A stretch of 64,000 nt of DNA from Nostoc sp. ATCC 53789 (GTDB taxonomy: Bacteria > Cyanobacteriota > Cyanobacteriia > Cyanobacteriales > Nostocaceae). Location of the stretch: NCBI RefSeq assembly GCF_009873495.1, contig NZ_CP046703.1, positions 248,001 through 312,000 of the forward strand, in the 5' to 3' direction. The notes below the pieces were generated by a model, which did no database searches, was not told the origin of the DNA, and worked only from the letters and a program-made list of their open reading frames with translations. Shown here in pieces: positions 8,701-16,586 of the stretch. The translations under genes were made by a program, and so were the position numbers. Numbering within the stretch: the stretch's first letter is position 1; each line of letters begins with the position of its first letter.

Positions 8701-10185
8701 ATGACTGACAAAAATCGTTCTCAATGGGACTTAGGCAGGTTTATCGAAACCCTGACTTACTTTGAGGTAATTCCTTTCCTTAACTGGGTACAGCAGTTAA
8801 TCCAAGGCCGTCCAAAGGATAATCAAGATAGACCCAATGGAGGAAGAAACGTGGGTGTAATACTAGTAGCAGGTGCAACAGGTGGTGTAGGTAAACGAGT
8901 GGTGCAGCGATCGCTCCAACAGGGTTATAAAGTTCGCGCCCTAGTTCGAGACATTGACAAAGCACGGTCGATTCTAGGTAATGATATAGACTTAGTAGTT
9001 GCGGATATCACAAAACCAGAAACTTTAACTCCTTTAGTTATGGCTGATATCCAAGCTGTAGTTTGCTGCACAGCAGTGCGCGTGCAACCAGTTGAAGGAG
9101 ACACAGCCGATAGAGCCAAATATTATCAAGGTGTTAAATTTTACCAGCCAGAAATTGTTGGCGACACCCCAGAAAATGTAGAATATCAAGGTGTCAAAAA
9201 CTTAGTCCAAGCGGCTGCAAAATATTTACCCCAAGCAAACGAAAAACCGATATTTGATTTCACCAAGCCATCAGCAGAATTAAAAGATAACTGGGGGGCG
9301 TTGGATGATGTTGTTATGGGTGGCGTGAGTGCCAGTAATATTCAATTAGTAGAAAATACAGCTTTGTTTGCTGGTAATGTCTCCACCGCTAATTCTGGCG
9401 GATTTGCATCTGTTAGAACTAAGAATTTCGATCCGCACTTCAACTTATCCGGTTATGAAGGTGTGAAATTGCGCGTCAAAGGTGATGGACAACGTTATAA
9501 AATCTTCCTACGAACAGATACAAAATGGGATGGCATTGGCTACAGCTATTCTTTTGACACAGTAGCTAATACTTGGATAGATGTTCACATTCCCTTTGCA
9601 GATTTGATTCCCGTCTTTCGGGCAAAAGTTGTCAAAGATGCGCCGCCTATTGAGCAGACTAGAATTTGTTCATACCAATTGATGTTGAGCAAATTTGAAT
9701 ATGATGGGGCTTTGAATCCCAAATTTTCCCCTGGTGGTTTTACTTTGCAATTGGAATCAATTAAAGCTTACGGCGGTACAACTTTACCACAATTTATCCT
9801 AGTCAGTTCAGCAGGCGTAACTCGTCCCGGTCGCCCTGGCATTAATTTAGATGAAGAACCGCCAGCAGTGAAGTTAAATGACCAATTAGGAGGAATTCTA
9901 ACTTGGAAGTTGAAGGGAGAAGATAGTTTAAGAGAAAGCGGAATTCCTTATACGATTATTAGACCTTGTGCTTTAACTGAGGAAGCAGGAGGTAAGGAAT
10001 TAATATTCGAGCAAGGCGATAATATTAAGGGCAAAATCAGCCGTGAAGATGTGGCAGAACTTTGCGTGCAAGCGCTAAAAATAGCACCAGCTTGTAATAT
10101 CACCTTTGAGGTAAAACAGACAGACAATACTGTTAACTCTATTGATTGGCAGAGGCTATTTTCTAACTTAGTAAAGGATAAATAA
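8701..10185 (+). CDS. NAD(P)-binding SDR protein with inserted CIA30 domain
   Basis: 494 residues; the ATG is preceded by a usable GAGG 11 bases upstream. A Rossmann core starts at about 52 with VILVAGATGGVGKRVV (dinucleotide loop GATGGVG at 58-64) and continues as an atypical NmrA-like SDR to about 160. It is then interrupted by a CIA30-type beta-sandwich (about 175-355, containing ALDDVVMGGVSASN and the region around KLRVKGDGQRYKIFLRTD). The SDR fold resumes with LVSSAGVTRPGRPG and YTIIRPCALTEE to the C-terminus. The same SDR-CIA30 nesting is known from plant HCF173, which is needed for psbA mRNA translation and photosystem II assembly. A related role here is inference. It is not a classical dehydrogenase, since no YxxxK catalytic pair is evident. 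Confidence 0.85.
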   Translation: MTDKNRSQWDLGRFIETLTYFEVIPFLNWVQQLIQGRPKDNQDRPNGGRNVGVILVAGATGGVGKRVVQRSLQQGYKVRALVRDIDKARSILGNDIDLVVADITKPETLTPLVMADIQAVVCCTAVRVQPVEGDTADRAKYYQGVKFYQPEIVGDTPENVEYQGVKNLVQAAAKYLPQANEKPIFDFTKPSAELKDNWGALDDVVMGGVSASNIQLVENTALFAGNVSTANSGGFASVRTKNFDPHFNLSGYEGVKLRVKGDGQRYKIFLRTDTKWDGIGYSYSFDTVANTWIDVHIPFADLIPVFRAKVVKDAPPIEQTRICSYQLMLSKFEYDGALNPKFSPGGFTLQLESIKAYGGTTLPQFILVSSAGVTRPGRPGINLDEEPPAVKLNDQLGGILTWKLKGEDSLRESGIPYTIIRPCALTEEAGGKELIFEQGDNIKGKISREDVAELCVQALKIAPACNITFEVKQTDNTVNSIDWQRLFSNLVKDK

Positions 10186-10571
10186 GTGAATTGACTACAG
10201 ACTTATACTCCAATACCCTTGGGTTAAGAGAAATAGTAGCAACTGTCTTAAAAGTCAAGCGACCGTTAACAAAAAATAGCAACTGGGAAGATTGACGCAA
10301 CAGGGGAATGCTGCGCTAGATTCAGCAGTGCCTGGCCTGGATTGCTCACAAGTGAGAAATCCAAGGGGTGTGGGAGGTGTGGGAGGATGGGGAAGAAGTC
10401 TTACCCCCCACACTCCCCACACTCCCCACACTCCTCTTCTCCCTCTGCCTACACTATGCGTGAGAAATCCGGGCTGGTACGGGCAAAAAGACTTGTGGCT
10501 CTTGGTCAAGATGTTCGCATCGCCGCTGAACCTTACCCGGTTGCTGGATTTCGCTTGTAGGTAAAAAGAGC
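10186..10571. other. Intergenic region with MITE copy 3 and an orphan open frame end
   Basis: Apart from the repeat element, the 87 bases after it (10474-10560) read as a clean frame, LVRAKRLVALGQDVRIAAEP then YPVAGFRL and a stop. It looks like the tail of a protein but has no plausible start outside the element. No family was recognised. It may be a gene remnant cut off by the element or chance. Confidence 0.35.
10336..10473 (+). mobile_element. MITE-like G-rich hairpin element, copy 3 (short)
   Basis: Left end CCTGGATTGCTCAC, with the inner stem loop changed to GCTCAC-AA-GTGAG. The right end GTGAGAAATCCGGG is identical to copy 1. Only two GTGTGGGAG units are present, but the C-rich arm has three CACACTCCC-type units. 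CTGG lies directly outside both ends. It has the same orientation as copies 1 and 2. Confidence 0.75.
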
Positions 10572-11597
10572 ATGAATATCAAACGTCGGGAATTTATTAC
10601 AACCTGTGGACTAGCTACCTTAGCCACCCAGATACCATCATTTACTGCCCAAGGTAAGCCATCTCCAAACATTATCCGCAAACCGTCACGCCTACAAGTG
10701 GGTGATACTGTAGGATTAATCGCCCCTGCGGGTATTGTTGATGCTAAAGATATCGAAGCAGCACAGCAATCACTTTCCCAATTAGGGTTAAAAGTCAAGT
10801 TGGGGAAGCATATTCTAGACCGTTACGGCTATTTAGCGGGTAAAGATAGCGATCGCGCCCAGGATGTAAACTTGATGTTTAGCGATCGCACCATCAAAGC
10901 AATTATCCCTATGCGTGGTGGCTGGGGTTGTAATCGCATTTTACCCCTACTCAACTACTCACTAATCCGCTCCCATCCAAAAATTATCATCGGCTACAGC
11001 GATATTACGACGCTGTTGTTGGCAATTAACGCCCGTAGTAAAATGATTACTTTTCATGGGCCAGTTGCCACATCTACCTGGAATCAATTTACAGTCGATT
11101 ACTTCAAACGCATCCTATTTAATGGTGAAGCAGTGACTATGCAAAATCTCAACCCTAGCGAAGTGCGGGTGGAGACAATAGCACCAGGAAAGGCAACGGG
11201 TAAACTCATCGGTGGAAACTTATCAGTGCTATCAGCGATGATAGGTTCACCTTATCTACCTTCTTGGAACAAAAGCATCCTATTTGTGGAAGAAGTTGGC
11301 GAGGATGTTTACCGGATAGATAGAATGCTGACGCAGTTAAAAACTGCTGGGATACTTAATCAAATTGCTGGCTTTATCTTTGGGCAATGCACTAAATGTA
11401 GTCTTGGGGATGAACCATCATTTACATTAATGCAAGTATTGCAACAACACCTACTTCCTTTAGGGATTCCTGCTTGGTATGGTTCAATGATTGGTCATAT
11501 TAAAGATAAATTTACCTTGCCAATCGGTTTAGAAGTGGAAATAGATGCTGAACTTGGGATAATACGAATGTTAGAGTCGGCTGTCAGTCTGGTTTAA
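10572..11597 (+). CDS. Peptidase S66 LD-carboxypeptidase (LdcA/MccF family), exported
   Basis: 341 residues. The N-terminus MNIKRREFITTCGLATLATQ looks like a Tat-type or similar export signal, so the enzyme probably acts in the periplasm. The mature part matches S66 serine peptidases: VGDTVGLIAPAG, MRGGWGCNRILP, then the nucleophile Ser in IIGYSDIT, the acidic member in FVEEVGEDVYRIDRML and the His of GSMIGHIKDK near the end, giving the family's Ser-Glu-His triad. LD-carboxypeptidases remove the terminal D-Ala from murein tetrapeptides during peptidoglycan recycling; MccF relatives cleave microcin C-type nucleotides. The LdcA role is more likely. Length is normal for the family. An in-frame repeat element lies upstream, so its promoter must be within 98 bp of the start or read through. 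Confidence 0.88.
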   Translation: MNIKRREFITTCGLATLATQIPSFTAQGKPSPNIIRKPSRLQVGDTVGLIAPAGIVDAKDIEAAQQSLSQLGLKVKLGKHILDRYGYLAGKDSDRAQDVNLMFSDRTIKAIIPMRGGWGCNRILPLLNYSLIRSHPKIIIGYSDITTLLLAINARSKMITFHGPVATSTWNQFTVDYFKRILFNGEAVTMQNLNPSEVRVETIAPGKATGKLIGGNLSVLSAMIGSPYLPSWNKSILFVEEVGEDVYRIDRMLTQLKTAGILNQIAGFIFGQCTKCSLGDEPSFTLMQVLQQHLLPLGIPAWYGSMIGHIKDKFTLPIGLEVEIDAELGIIRMLESAVSLV

Positions 11598-11661
11598 GCA
11601 TCAGCTGTACCACAGTGACTTTGATTAAAATTTTGATAGATAGTATGAATTTCTCCTCGCC

Positions 11662-13275
11662 ATGTTACGACTAACAGAAGTAAAGCTCCCGCTCGATCAT
11701 CTTGAAGATGAGATCAAGACTGCCATCCTCAAAAAGCTGCAAATCACGGACGAAGAATTGATCAGCTATTCCATCTTCAAGCGTAGCTATGATGCCCGTA
11801 AGAAAGGAGAGATCGCTCTTGTTTATATTCTGGATGTAGAAACGACTCAGGAGATTCATCTACTCAAGCGCCTGAAAAAAGATCCCCATGTAATGGCTAC
11901 GCCAGACATGAGTTATCGCCCAGTGGCTCAAGCACCTAGTAATTTGGCGATTCGCCCCATTGTCATTGGTACTGGGCCTTGTGGATTATTTGCAGGTTTG
12001 ATGCTTGCACAAATGGGTTTCCGTCCAATCATTTTAGAGCGTGGCAAAAAAGTTCGCGATCGCACTGCTGATACTTTTGGCTTTTGGAAGAAAAAATCAG
12101 ACTTCAACCCCGAATCTAATGCCCAGTTTGGCGAAGGTGGGGCGGGTACGTTCTCCGATGGCAAACTCTACAGTCAAGTCAAAGATCCTCAGCATTATGG
12201 GCGTAAGGTATTAACCGAACTCGTCAACGCCGGAGCCTCACCAGAAATTCTCTATATCAACAAACCGCACATCGGCACTTTTAAACTGGTGGGAATCGTC
12301 CAAAGTATGCGTGCCAAAATCGAATCCCTCGGCGGTGAAATTCGCTTTCAAAGCCGGGTGGAAGATATCAACATCGAAAATGGACAGGTGCGGGGAGTTA
12401 CCCTCGCCAGTGGGGAATATATCGCCAGCGATTATGTCGTTCTGGCAGTGGGGCACAGCGCCCGTGATACCTTCCAAATGCTATTTGAACGTGGAGTTTA
12501 CATCGAGCCGAAACCTTTTTCCATTGGCTTTCGGGTCGAACATCCCCAGACTCTCATCGACCAATGTCGTTTCGGCGCTCAGGCAGGTCATAAGCTTTTA
12601 GGTGCTGCCGATTACAAACTGGTTCACCATTGCCAAAATGGTCGTTCCGTCTATAGTTTCTGTATGTGTCCGGGGGGCTTGGTGGTTGCAGCCGCATCTG
12701 AACCGGGGCGACTTGTCACCAATGGGATGAGCCAATACTCTCGCAATGAGCGCAATGCCAATAGTGCGATCGTTGTGGGCATCACCCCAGAAGATTATCC
12801 GGGTAATGCTTTGGCAGGAATTGACTTTCAACGGCGCTTAGAAGAACAGGCTTTTAAATTAGGCGGTGGAACTTATGAAGCTCCAGGGCAGTTGGTAGGT
12901 GACTTTCTCAACCATCGTCCCTCGACAGCATTGGGCACTGTTAAACCGTCTTATACACCAGGGGTACATTTGGGCGATCTGAGTCAGAGTTTACCAGATT
13001 ATGCGATCGCCGCCATCCGCGAAGCACTTCCTGCTTTTGACAAACAAATTAAAGGATTTGCGATGGATGATGCCGTTTTGACTGGTGTGGAAACCCGCAC
13101 ATCATCACCGATTCGGATTAAACGCAAAGAAGATTATCAGAGTTTAAATACAGTCGGTCTTTATCCGGCTGGTGAGGGCGCGGGATATGCAGGGGGAATT
13201 CTCTCGGCGGGTATCGATGGTATTAAGGTGGCGGAGGCGGTAGCTTTAAGTATTTTGAGGAATTGCGTAGTTTAA
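11662..13275 (+). CDS. FAD-dependent dehydrogenase of the COG2509 type
   Basis: 537 residues. After an unusual N-terminal alpha/beta domain (1-90, LRLTEVKLPLDHLEDEI) the FAD-binding Rossmann motif appears at about 95-125 (RPIVIGTGPCGLFAGLMLAQ) with the acidic strand end ILERGKKVRDR. The motif SNAQFGEGGAGTFSDGKLYS and the C-terminal GLYPAGEGAGYAGGILSAG are highly conserved in the uncharacterised FAD-dependent dehydrogenases grouped as COG2509. Family length is about 520-550, so the gene is intact. The substrate is unknown. The start ATG 11662 lacks a strong ribosome site, but the first residues match the conserved domain. The neighbouring LD-carboxypeptidase gene is 64 bp upstream on the same strand. 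Confidence 0.88.
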   Translation: MLRLTEVKLPLDHLEDEIKTAILKKLQITDEELISYSIFKRSYDARKKGEIALVYILDVETTQEIHLLKRLKKDPHVMATPDMSYRPVAQAPSNLAIRPIVIGTGPCGLFAGLMLAQMGFRPIILERGKKVRDRTADTFGFWKKKSDFNPESNAQFGEGGAGTFSDGKLYSQVKDPQHYGRKVLTELVNAGASPEILYINKPHIGTFKLVGIVQSMRAKIESLGGEIRFQSRVEDINIENGQVRGVTLASGEYIASDYVVLAVGHSARDTFQMLFERGVYIEPKPFSIGFRVEHPQTLIDQCRFGAQAGHKLLGAADYKLVHHCQNGRSVYSFCMCPGGLVVAAASEPGRLVTNGMSQYSRNERNANSAIVVGITPEDYPGNALAGIDFQRRLEEQAFKLGGGTYEAPGQLVGDFLNHRPSTALGTVKPSYTPGVHLGDLSQSLPDYAIAAIREALPAFDKQIKGFAMDDAVLTGVETRTSSPIRIKRKEDYQSLNTVGLYPAGEGAGYAGGILSAGIDGIKVAEAVALSILRNCVV

Positions 13276-13317
13276 AAAGTTTTTGCAACACAACTCGCAT
13301 GGGCGTTGTTATGCCAC

Positions 13318-14421
13318 TCAATGGAGTTGCGACAGGGTTTGATAGTCTGTGTAGCCATGTTCACTACCACCATAGAACGCCCTCACGTCACTTTCGTTCA
13401 GGGGGGCATTGAGCCGTAGCCGATCCACTAAGTCAGGGTTAGAGATGAACAGTCGCCCGAAAACGATGGCATCAGCCCGCGCGCTTGTAATTGCTTCATC
13501 ACCTCGTTGTCGATCAAACCCACCCACAGCTATCAGTGTTCCTTGGTAAACGGGACGTAGGAGATCAATGGGGTTAAACTTCGGTGCAGTTCCTCTGGCG
13601 TAACCTCGGTCATACCCCACGTGCAAGTATGCCAAACCCAATGGACTGAGTGATTTTGCGACATAGGTGTAAGTTTCGGCAGGATCGTCATCAAATGTGT
13701 CGTTAACTGTGAAGCCGGGGGCAATCTTGACCCCAATCCGCTCCGCTCCCCGGACGCTACACAGAGCATTGACTACTTCGAGCGTGAAGCGAGTTCGATT
13801 CTCCAATGTACCACCATAGGCATCGGTGCGTTGGTTGGAGCTGCTGACTTGGAACTGGTTGGGTAGATATCCAGTTGCTGCATGAAGTTCCACACCATCA
13901 AAACCTGCTTCAATAGAGAGTTCCGCAGAGCGGCGGTACTCCTCTACTATTTCGGGTATTTCGTCCAACTCTAACGGACGGGGTATCTCGAAAGGGACTT
14001 TGCCATCCCAAACGTGAACTTCTTCGGACACCACCGGGACAGCCGAAGGTGCGATCGGTCGGGCATGGTTAGGTAATAGGGAGGAATGCGACACCCGTCC
14101 AGCGTGCATCAGTTGCACAAATATCCGACCTCCAGCAGCATGAACTGCATCTGTCACTTTTCGCCAGCCTGTAACCTGCTCCTCGTTGTGCAACCCAGGA
14201 CAGGTTGTGTAACCTCGCCCCATTGGACTTGGATGCGTCCCTTCCGTAATAATGAGTCCCGCCGAAGCTCGCTGGGTGTAGTATTCGACCATTAGGGGGG
14301 TAGGTACACACTCAGTAGTTGCCCGGAGACGGGACATCGGAGACATGATGATGCGGTTGGGAAGATCGAGCGAACCTAGTCTAACTGGCGCGAACAGTCC
14401 TGATTTTTCTGGCATTGGCAT
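13318..14421 (-). CDS. Old yellow enzyme / alkene reductase, FMN-dependent
   Basis: A 367-residue TIM-barrel flavoenzyme of the NemA/OYE group: GSLDLPNRIIMSPMSRLR at the start, GLIITEGTHPSPMGRGY, VQLMHAGRVSH, SNQRTDAYGGTLENRTRF and the phosphate-binding end (GGFDRQRGDEAI, ADAIVFGRLFISNPDL). These enzymes reduce activated C=C bonds with NAD(P)H. The substrate-anchoring pair, normally His-His or His-Asn (HSAHGYL or HSANGYL), reads H180-A-A-T183-G-Y-L here, so the second ligand is Thr. The catalytic Tyr185 is kept. The gene looks somewhat more GC-rich and less HIP1-rich than its neighbours, which may point to transfer. It is convergent with the FAD dehydrogenase gene. Confidence 0.92.
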   Translation of the reverse strand: MPMPEKSGLFAPVRLGSLDLPNRIIMSPMSRLRATTECVPTPLMVEYYTQRASAGLIITEGTHPSPMGRGYTTCPGLHNEEQVTGWRKVTDAVHAAGGRIFVQLMHAGRVSHSSLLPNHARPIAPSAVPVVSEEVHVWDGKVPFEIPRPLELDEIPEIVEEYRRSAELSIEAGFDGVELHAATGYLPNQFQVSSSNQRTDAYGGTLENRTRFTLEVVNALCSVRGAERIGVKIAPGFTVNDTFDDDPAETYTYVAKSLSPLGLAYLHVGYDRGYARGTAPKFNPIDLLRPVYQGTLIAVGGFDRQRGDEAITSARADAIVFGRLFISNPDLVDRLRLNAPLNESDVRAFYGGSEHGYTDYQTLSQLH

Positions 14422-14563
14422 TTTTCCTCTTCTAGAACCAGGGCGCTTACACCATTATCTGGTATTACCAATTTGACTATACTCCCCGGCGTGTTCGCCC
14501 TTGGCGTTCCCGTTCGTGCAGCGTCTCTGTCAGGAGAAGGGTACGCACGGTGATTCTGGAGTA

Positions 14564-14632
14564 ATGAGTAATGAGTAATAAGTAATGAGTAAATACCCAT
14601 TTTTCATCCACTCATTACTCCTTACTCATTAC
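14564..14632. repeat. Inverted pair of short tandem repeats (TAATGAG / CTCATTA)
   Basis: GAGTAATGAGTAATAAGTAA-type units (14562-14593) are followed 20 bases later by CTCATTACTCCTTACTCATT (14611-14630). The two halves are complementary over most of their length. This is the short tandemly repeated repetitive (STRR) class described from heterocystous cyanobacteria. Confidence 0.7.
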
Positions 14633-14692
14633 TTTAAAGCATTGCGTGAAGCACGGGGTTTCAGACCCATATTTTTGATCAATTTTAATATC

Positions 14693-14733
14693 AAGCCCCA
14701 CCTAGATGCTTTCGAGGCAGGGCTTTGGTTTTT
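14693..14733 (+). terminator. Terminator-like hairpin with no gene upstream
   Basis: AAGCCC (14693-14698) pairs with GGGCTT (14720-14725), with an inner CCT/AGG helix, followed by TGG and a run of five T. It reads as a plus-strand intrinsic terminator, yet no plus-strand gene ends nearby. It could end a small RNA or simply be a repeat. Confidence 0.4.
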
Positions 14734-14812
14734 ATGGCTGGAGTCGATATGCAATCATGCCTCAAGCGCGATGGCGTACACGCCCTTTCCGGTGGCGATC
14801 GCAATGGGAAAT

Positions 14813-15079
14813 TTAGCCGAACGTTAAAGCTGGTTCTTCACAGAAGTTAAATAGGGCTGACTCACTTTCTGATTCATCTTCAAATACAGCAGAGATGTAC
14901 CATTCACAGGGCGAATCATTCGTATATTCAGCCCAAGCAATTGTTACTGTTTCACCCGATGGAATCCCTGAATCACTCAAGGTAAATGAAGCCCAATCTT
15001 CATCATCGACAGATACCCACAACTCTGTAATTGCTTGTTCGGTATCATTGGTAACAGTAAAGGTGAATTGATCTGACAT
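14813..15079 (-). CDS. Small acidic beta-rich protein, function unknown
   Basis: An 88-residue frame with a normal ATG. The composition is strongly acidic (VSVDDEDW, VFEDESESES), with two Cys (DSPCEWYI and LFNFCEEPA) and alternating hydrophobic residues suggesting a small beta-sandwich: FTFTVTNDTEQAITELWVS, then IPSGETVTIAW. There is no signal peptide or membrane segment. I do not recognise a named family; the opening resembles small cyanobacterial proteins with an Ig-like or DUF-type fold. It stands alone on its strand, with about 290 bp of AT-rich spacer upstream. Confidence 0.55.
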   Translation of the reverse strand: MSDQFTFTVTNDTEQAITELWVSVDDEDWASFTLSDSGIPSGETVTIAWAEYTNDSPCEWYISAVFEDESESESALFNFCEEPALTFG

Positions 15080-15313
15080 AAATGGCCCTGCCTTTTAGCG
15101 ATAAATAAATTGCAGATTGTCAGTCACCGATTATACTGCCACTTTTTTCAAAAGATGTTGTGCTAACTGCTGCAATATATACCCAGAGGTAGTTTAAAGC
15201 TTTTTTTGGCTAAATTTAATTTTATTAAATAGTGTTAAAAACATCACTTATGAGTCTATGGAGATAGGCAATGCTATGCAACAGCAGGTTTAGGTTGTGG
15301 TTCGGTTAAGGCA

Positions 15314-15337
15314 AAAGACGCGATTCATCGCGTCTTT
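15314..15337. repeat. Perfect palindrome of the AGACGCGAT family
   Basis: AAAGACGCGAT and ATCGCGTCTTT form an 11-bp stem around TC, 33 bp beyond the stop of the minus-strand methyltransferase gene. On the minus strand the second arm ends in TCTTTT, so it could work as a terminator for that gene. The same core occurs inside cobN at 53201-53228. Confidence 0.7.
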
Positions 15338-15370
15338 GTGATCTAACAGAAGTAGTTGAGAGCGATCGCC

Positions 15371-16492
15371 TTAATACAACTCATATTTCATTAACTGACA
15401 AGGCAGCGCTCCGTTGTACACCGCAATTCGCTTGGATGATTTCAGCCCAATGCATTGAGACAATTCCTTGTTGCCACTCAGCACAAATGCAGTCCAGCCT
15501 TTGAAGCGTTGTTTCAGCACATCGCCCAAAAGTTTATAAAATGCCCCTAAATCAATATCTCGCCCTAGCCGTTCGCCATAAGGTGGATTACAGAATAAAA
15601 TCCCACTGTCTGCGGGGGCGACAACATCAGCAAGCTCCATTTGAGAAAACCATACATGATTATCAACACCACAGTTTTGGGCATTGTTAATGGCTTGCTC
15701 GATTATATTTTCATCGCGATCGCTTCCCCAAATAGGTGCGGGAAGGGTATCCAGTTGGCTGTCCTTAGCTTCTTGGAGCAGCTTTTCTAAAAGGGACAGA
15801 TCAAAATCGAGCCAATTTTCAAATCCAAAGGACTCACGAAACAGCCCTGGTGCTATATTTAGTGCCTTTAAGCTAGCTTCTAGGGGTAAAGTCCCAGATC
15901 CACAGAGAGGATCGTAGAACATTTGGTTTGGCTGCCAACCCGAAAGTTGAATCAGAGCAGCAGCCAGAGATTCCTTGAGAGGCGCTGATCCAACCGCAGG
16001 GCGATAGCCTCGGCGGTGTAGACTATTTCCAGAACTATCGAGTTTAACGGTACAAAAGTCGCGCTCAATGTGAACATTAACCCGCACATCTGGTTCATGA
16101 AGTTCTACATTTGAACGCTCACCCAGCTTTTCCTGCTGCTGATCGACGATCGCATTTTTGATTTGGAGAGATGTGAAGTGGCTGTGGTTGAGGTGAGCGT
16201 TTTTGCCTGTGACATTCACCGCCAGCGTCATGTCTGGCGTAAGATAGTTTTGCCAATCGATAGTCTGAATGCCGCGATAAAGATCCTTAGCATCAAGGCA
16301 TGGAAACTCATGGATATCCACCAAGATTCGGAACGGTAGCCTAGCCCAGAGGTTGACGCGATAAAGCAGAGTGCGATCGCCCTCAAAAGCGACACCACAA
16401 AATCCTGGCTCCACAGAATGGGCACCCAGTTGCTCTAACTCCTGAGCCGCCAGGGTTTCTAATCCGCGAGCAACTGTTGCAAAATAATTCAT
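15371..16492 (-). CDS. THUMP-domain class I RNA guanine-N2 methyltransferase (RlmL/COG0116 type)
   Basis: 373 residues. The N-terminal ferredoxin-like and THUMP parts (about 1-160) begin YFATVARGLETLAAQELEQL, a very typical opening, and include DIHEFPCLDAKDLYRGI and DVRVNVHIERDFCTVKLDSS. The Rossmann methyltransferase domain starts near 165 (RRGYRPAVGSAPLKESLAAA), with SAM motif FYDPLCGSGTLPLEA and catalytic motif ILFCNPPYGERLG. NPPY is the signature for exocyclic amino methylation. Escherichia coli RlmL makes m2G2445 in 23S rRNA; shorter stand-alone proteins such as this correspond to its N-terminal half, without the RlmK part. Target guanine is inferred only from the family. Confidence 0.9.
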   Translation of the reverse strand: MNYFATVARGLETLAAQELEQLGAHSVEPGFCGVAFEGDRTLLYRVNLWARLPFRILVDIHEFPCLDAKDLYRGIQTIDWQNYLTPDMTLAVNVTGKNAHLNHSHFTSLQIKNAIVDQQQEKLGERSNVELHEPDVRVNVHIERDFCTVKLDSSGNSLHRRGYRPAVGSAPLKESLAAALIQLSGWQPNQMFYDPLCGSGTLPLEASLKALNIAPGLFRESFGFENWLDFDLSLLEKLLQEAKDSQLDTLPAPIWGSDRDENIIEQAINNAQNCGVDNHVWFSQMELADVVAPADSGILFCNPPYGERLGRDIDLGAFYKLLGDVLKQRFKGWTAFVLSGNKELSQCIGLKSSKRIAVYNGALPCQLMKYELY

Positions 16493-16530
16493 AATTCGTA
16501 ATTCGTAATTAAAGGCTACTGAGACGCTCA

Positions 16531-16566
16531 GATCCCCGACTTCTTGAAGAAGTCGGGGATCTTTTT
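16531..16566. repeat. 15-bp-stem palindrome followed by T run
   Basis: GATCCCCGACTTCTT and AAGAAGTCGGGGATC pair perfectly around one G, with TTTTT on the plus-strand side. Both neighbouring genes are on the minus strand, so it is on the wrong strand to be their intrinsic terminator. A decayed relative lies at 44578-44607, so it is best seen as a dispersed repeat. Confidence 0.75.
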
Positions 16567-16586
16567 GTTTTGAAACTCAGATTAAT

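Larger units (their letters stand above)
14422..14812. other. Intergenic region with tandem repeats and a terminator-like hairpin
   Basis: The left part carries a Nostoc-type repeat (GGCGTTCCCGTTCGTGCAGC near 14502-14521). From 14564 there are TAATGAG-type heptamers followed by their inverted version CTCATTACTCCTTACTCATT, which could fold into a long hairpin. The right part holds the hairpin listed separately at 14693. I find no supported gene; the open frame at 14585-14827 has no family features. Confidence 0.5.
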
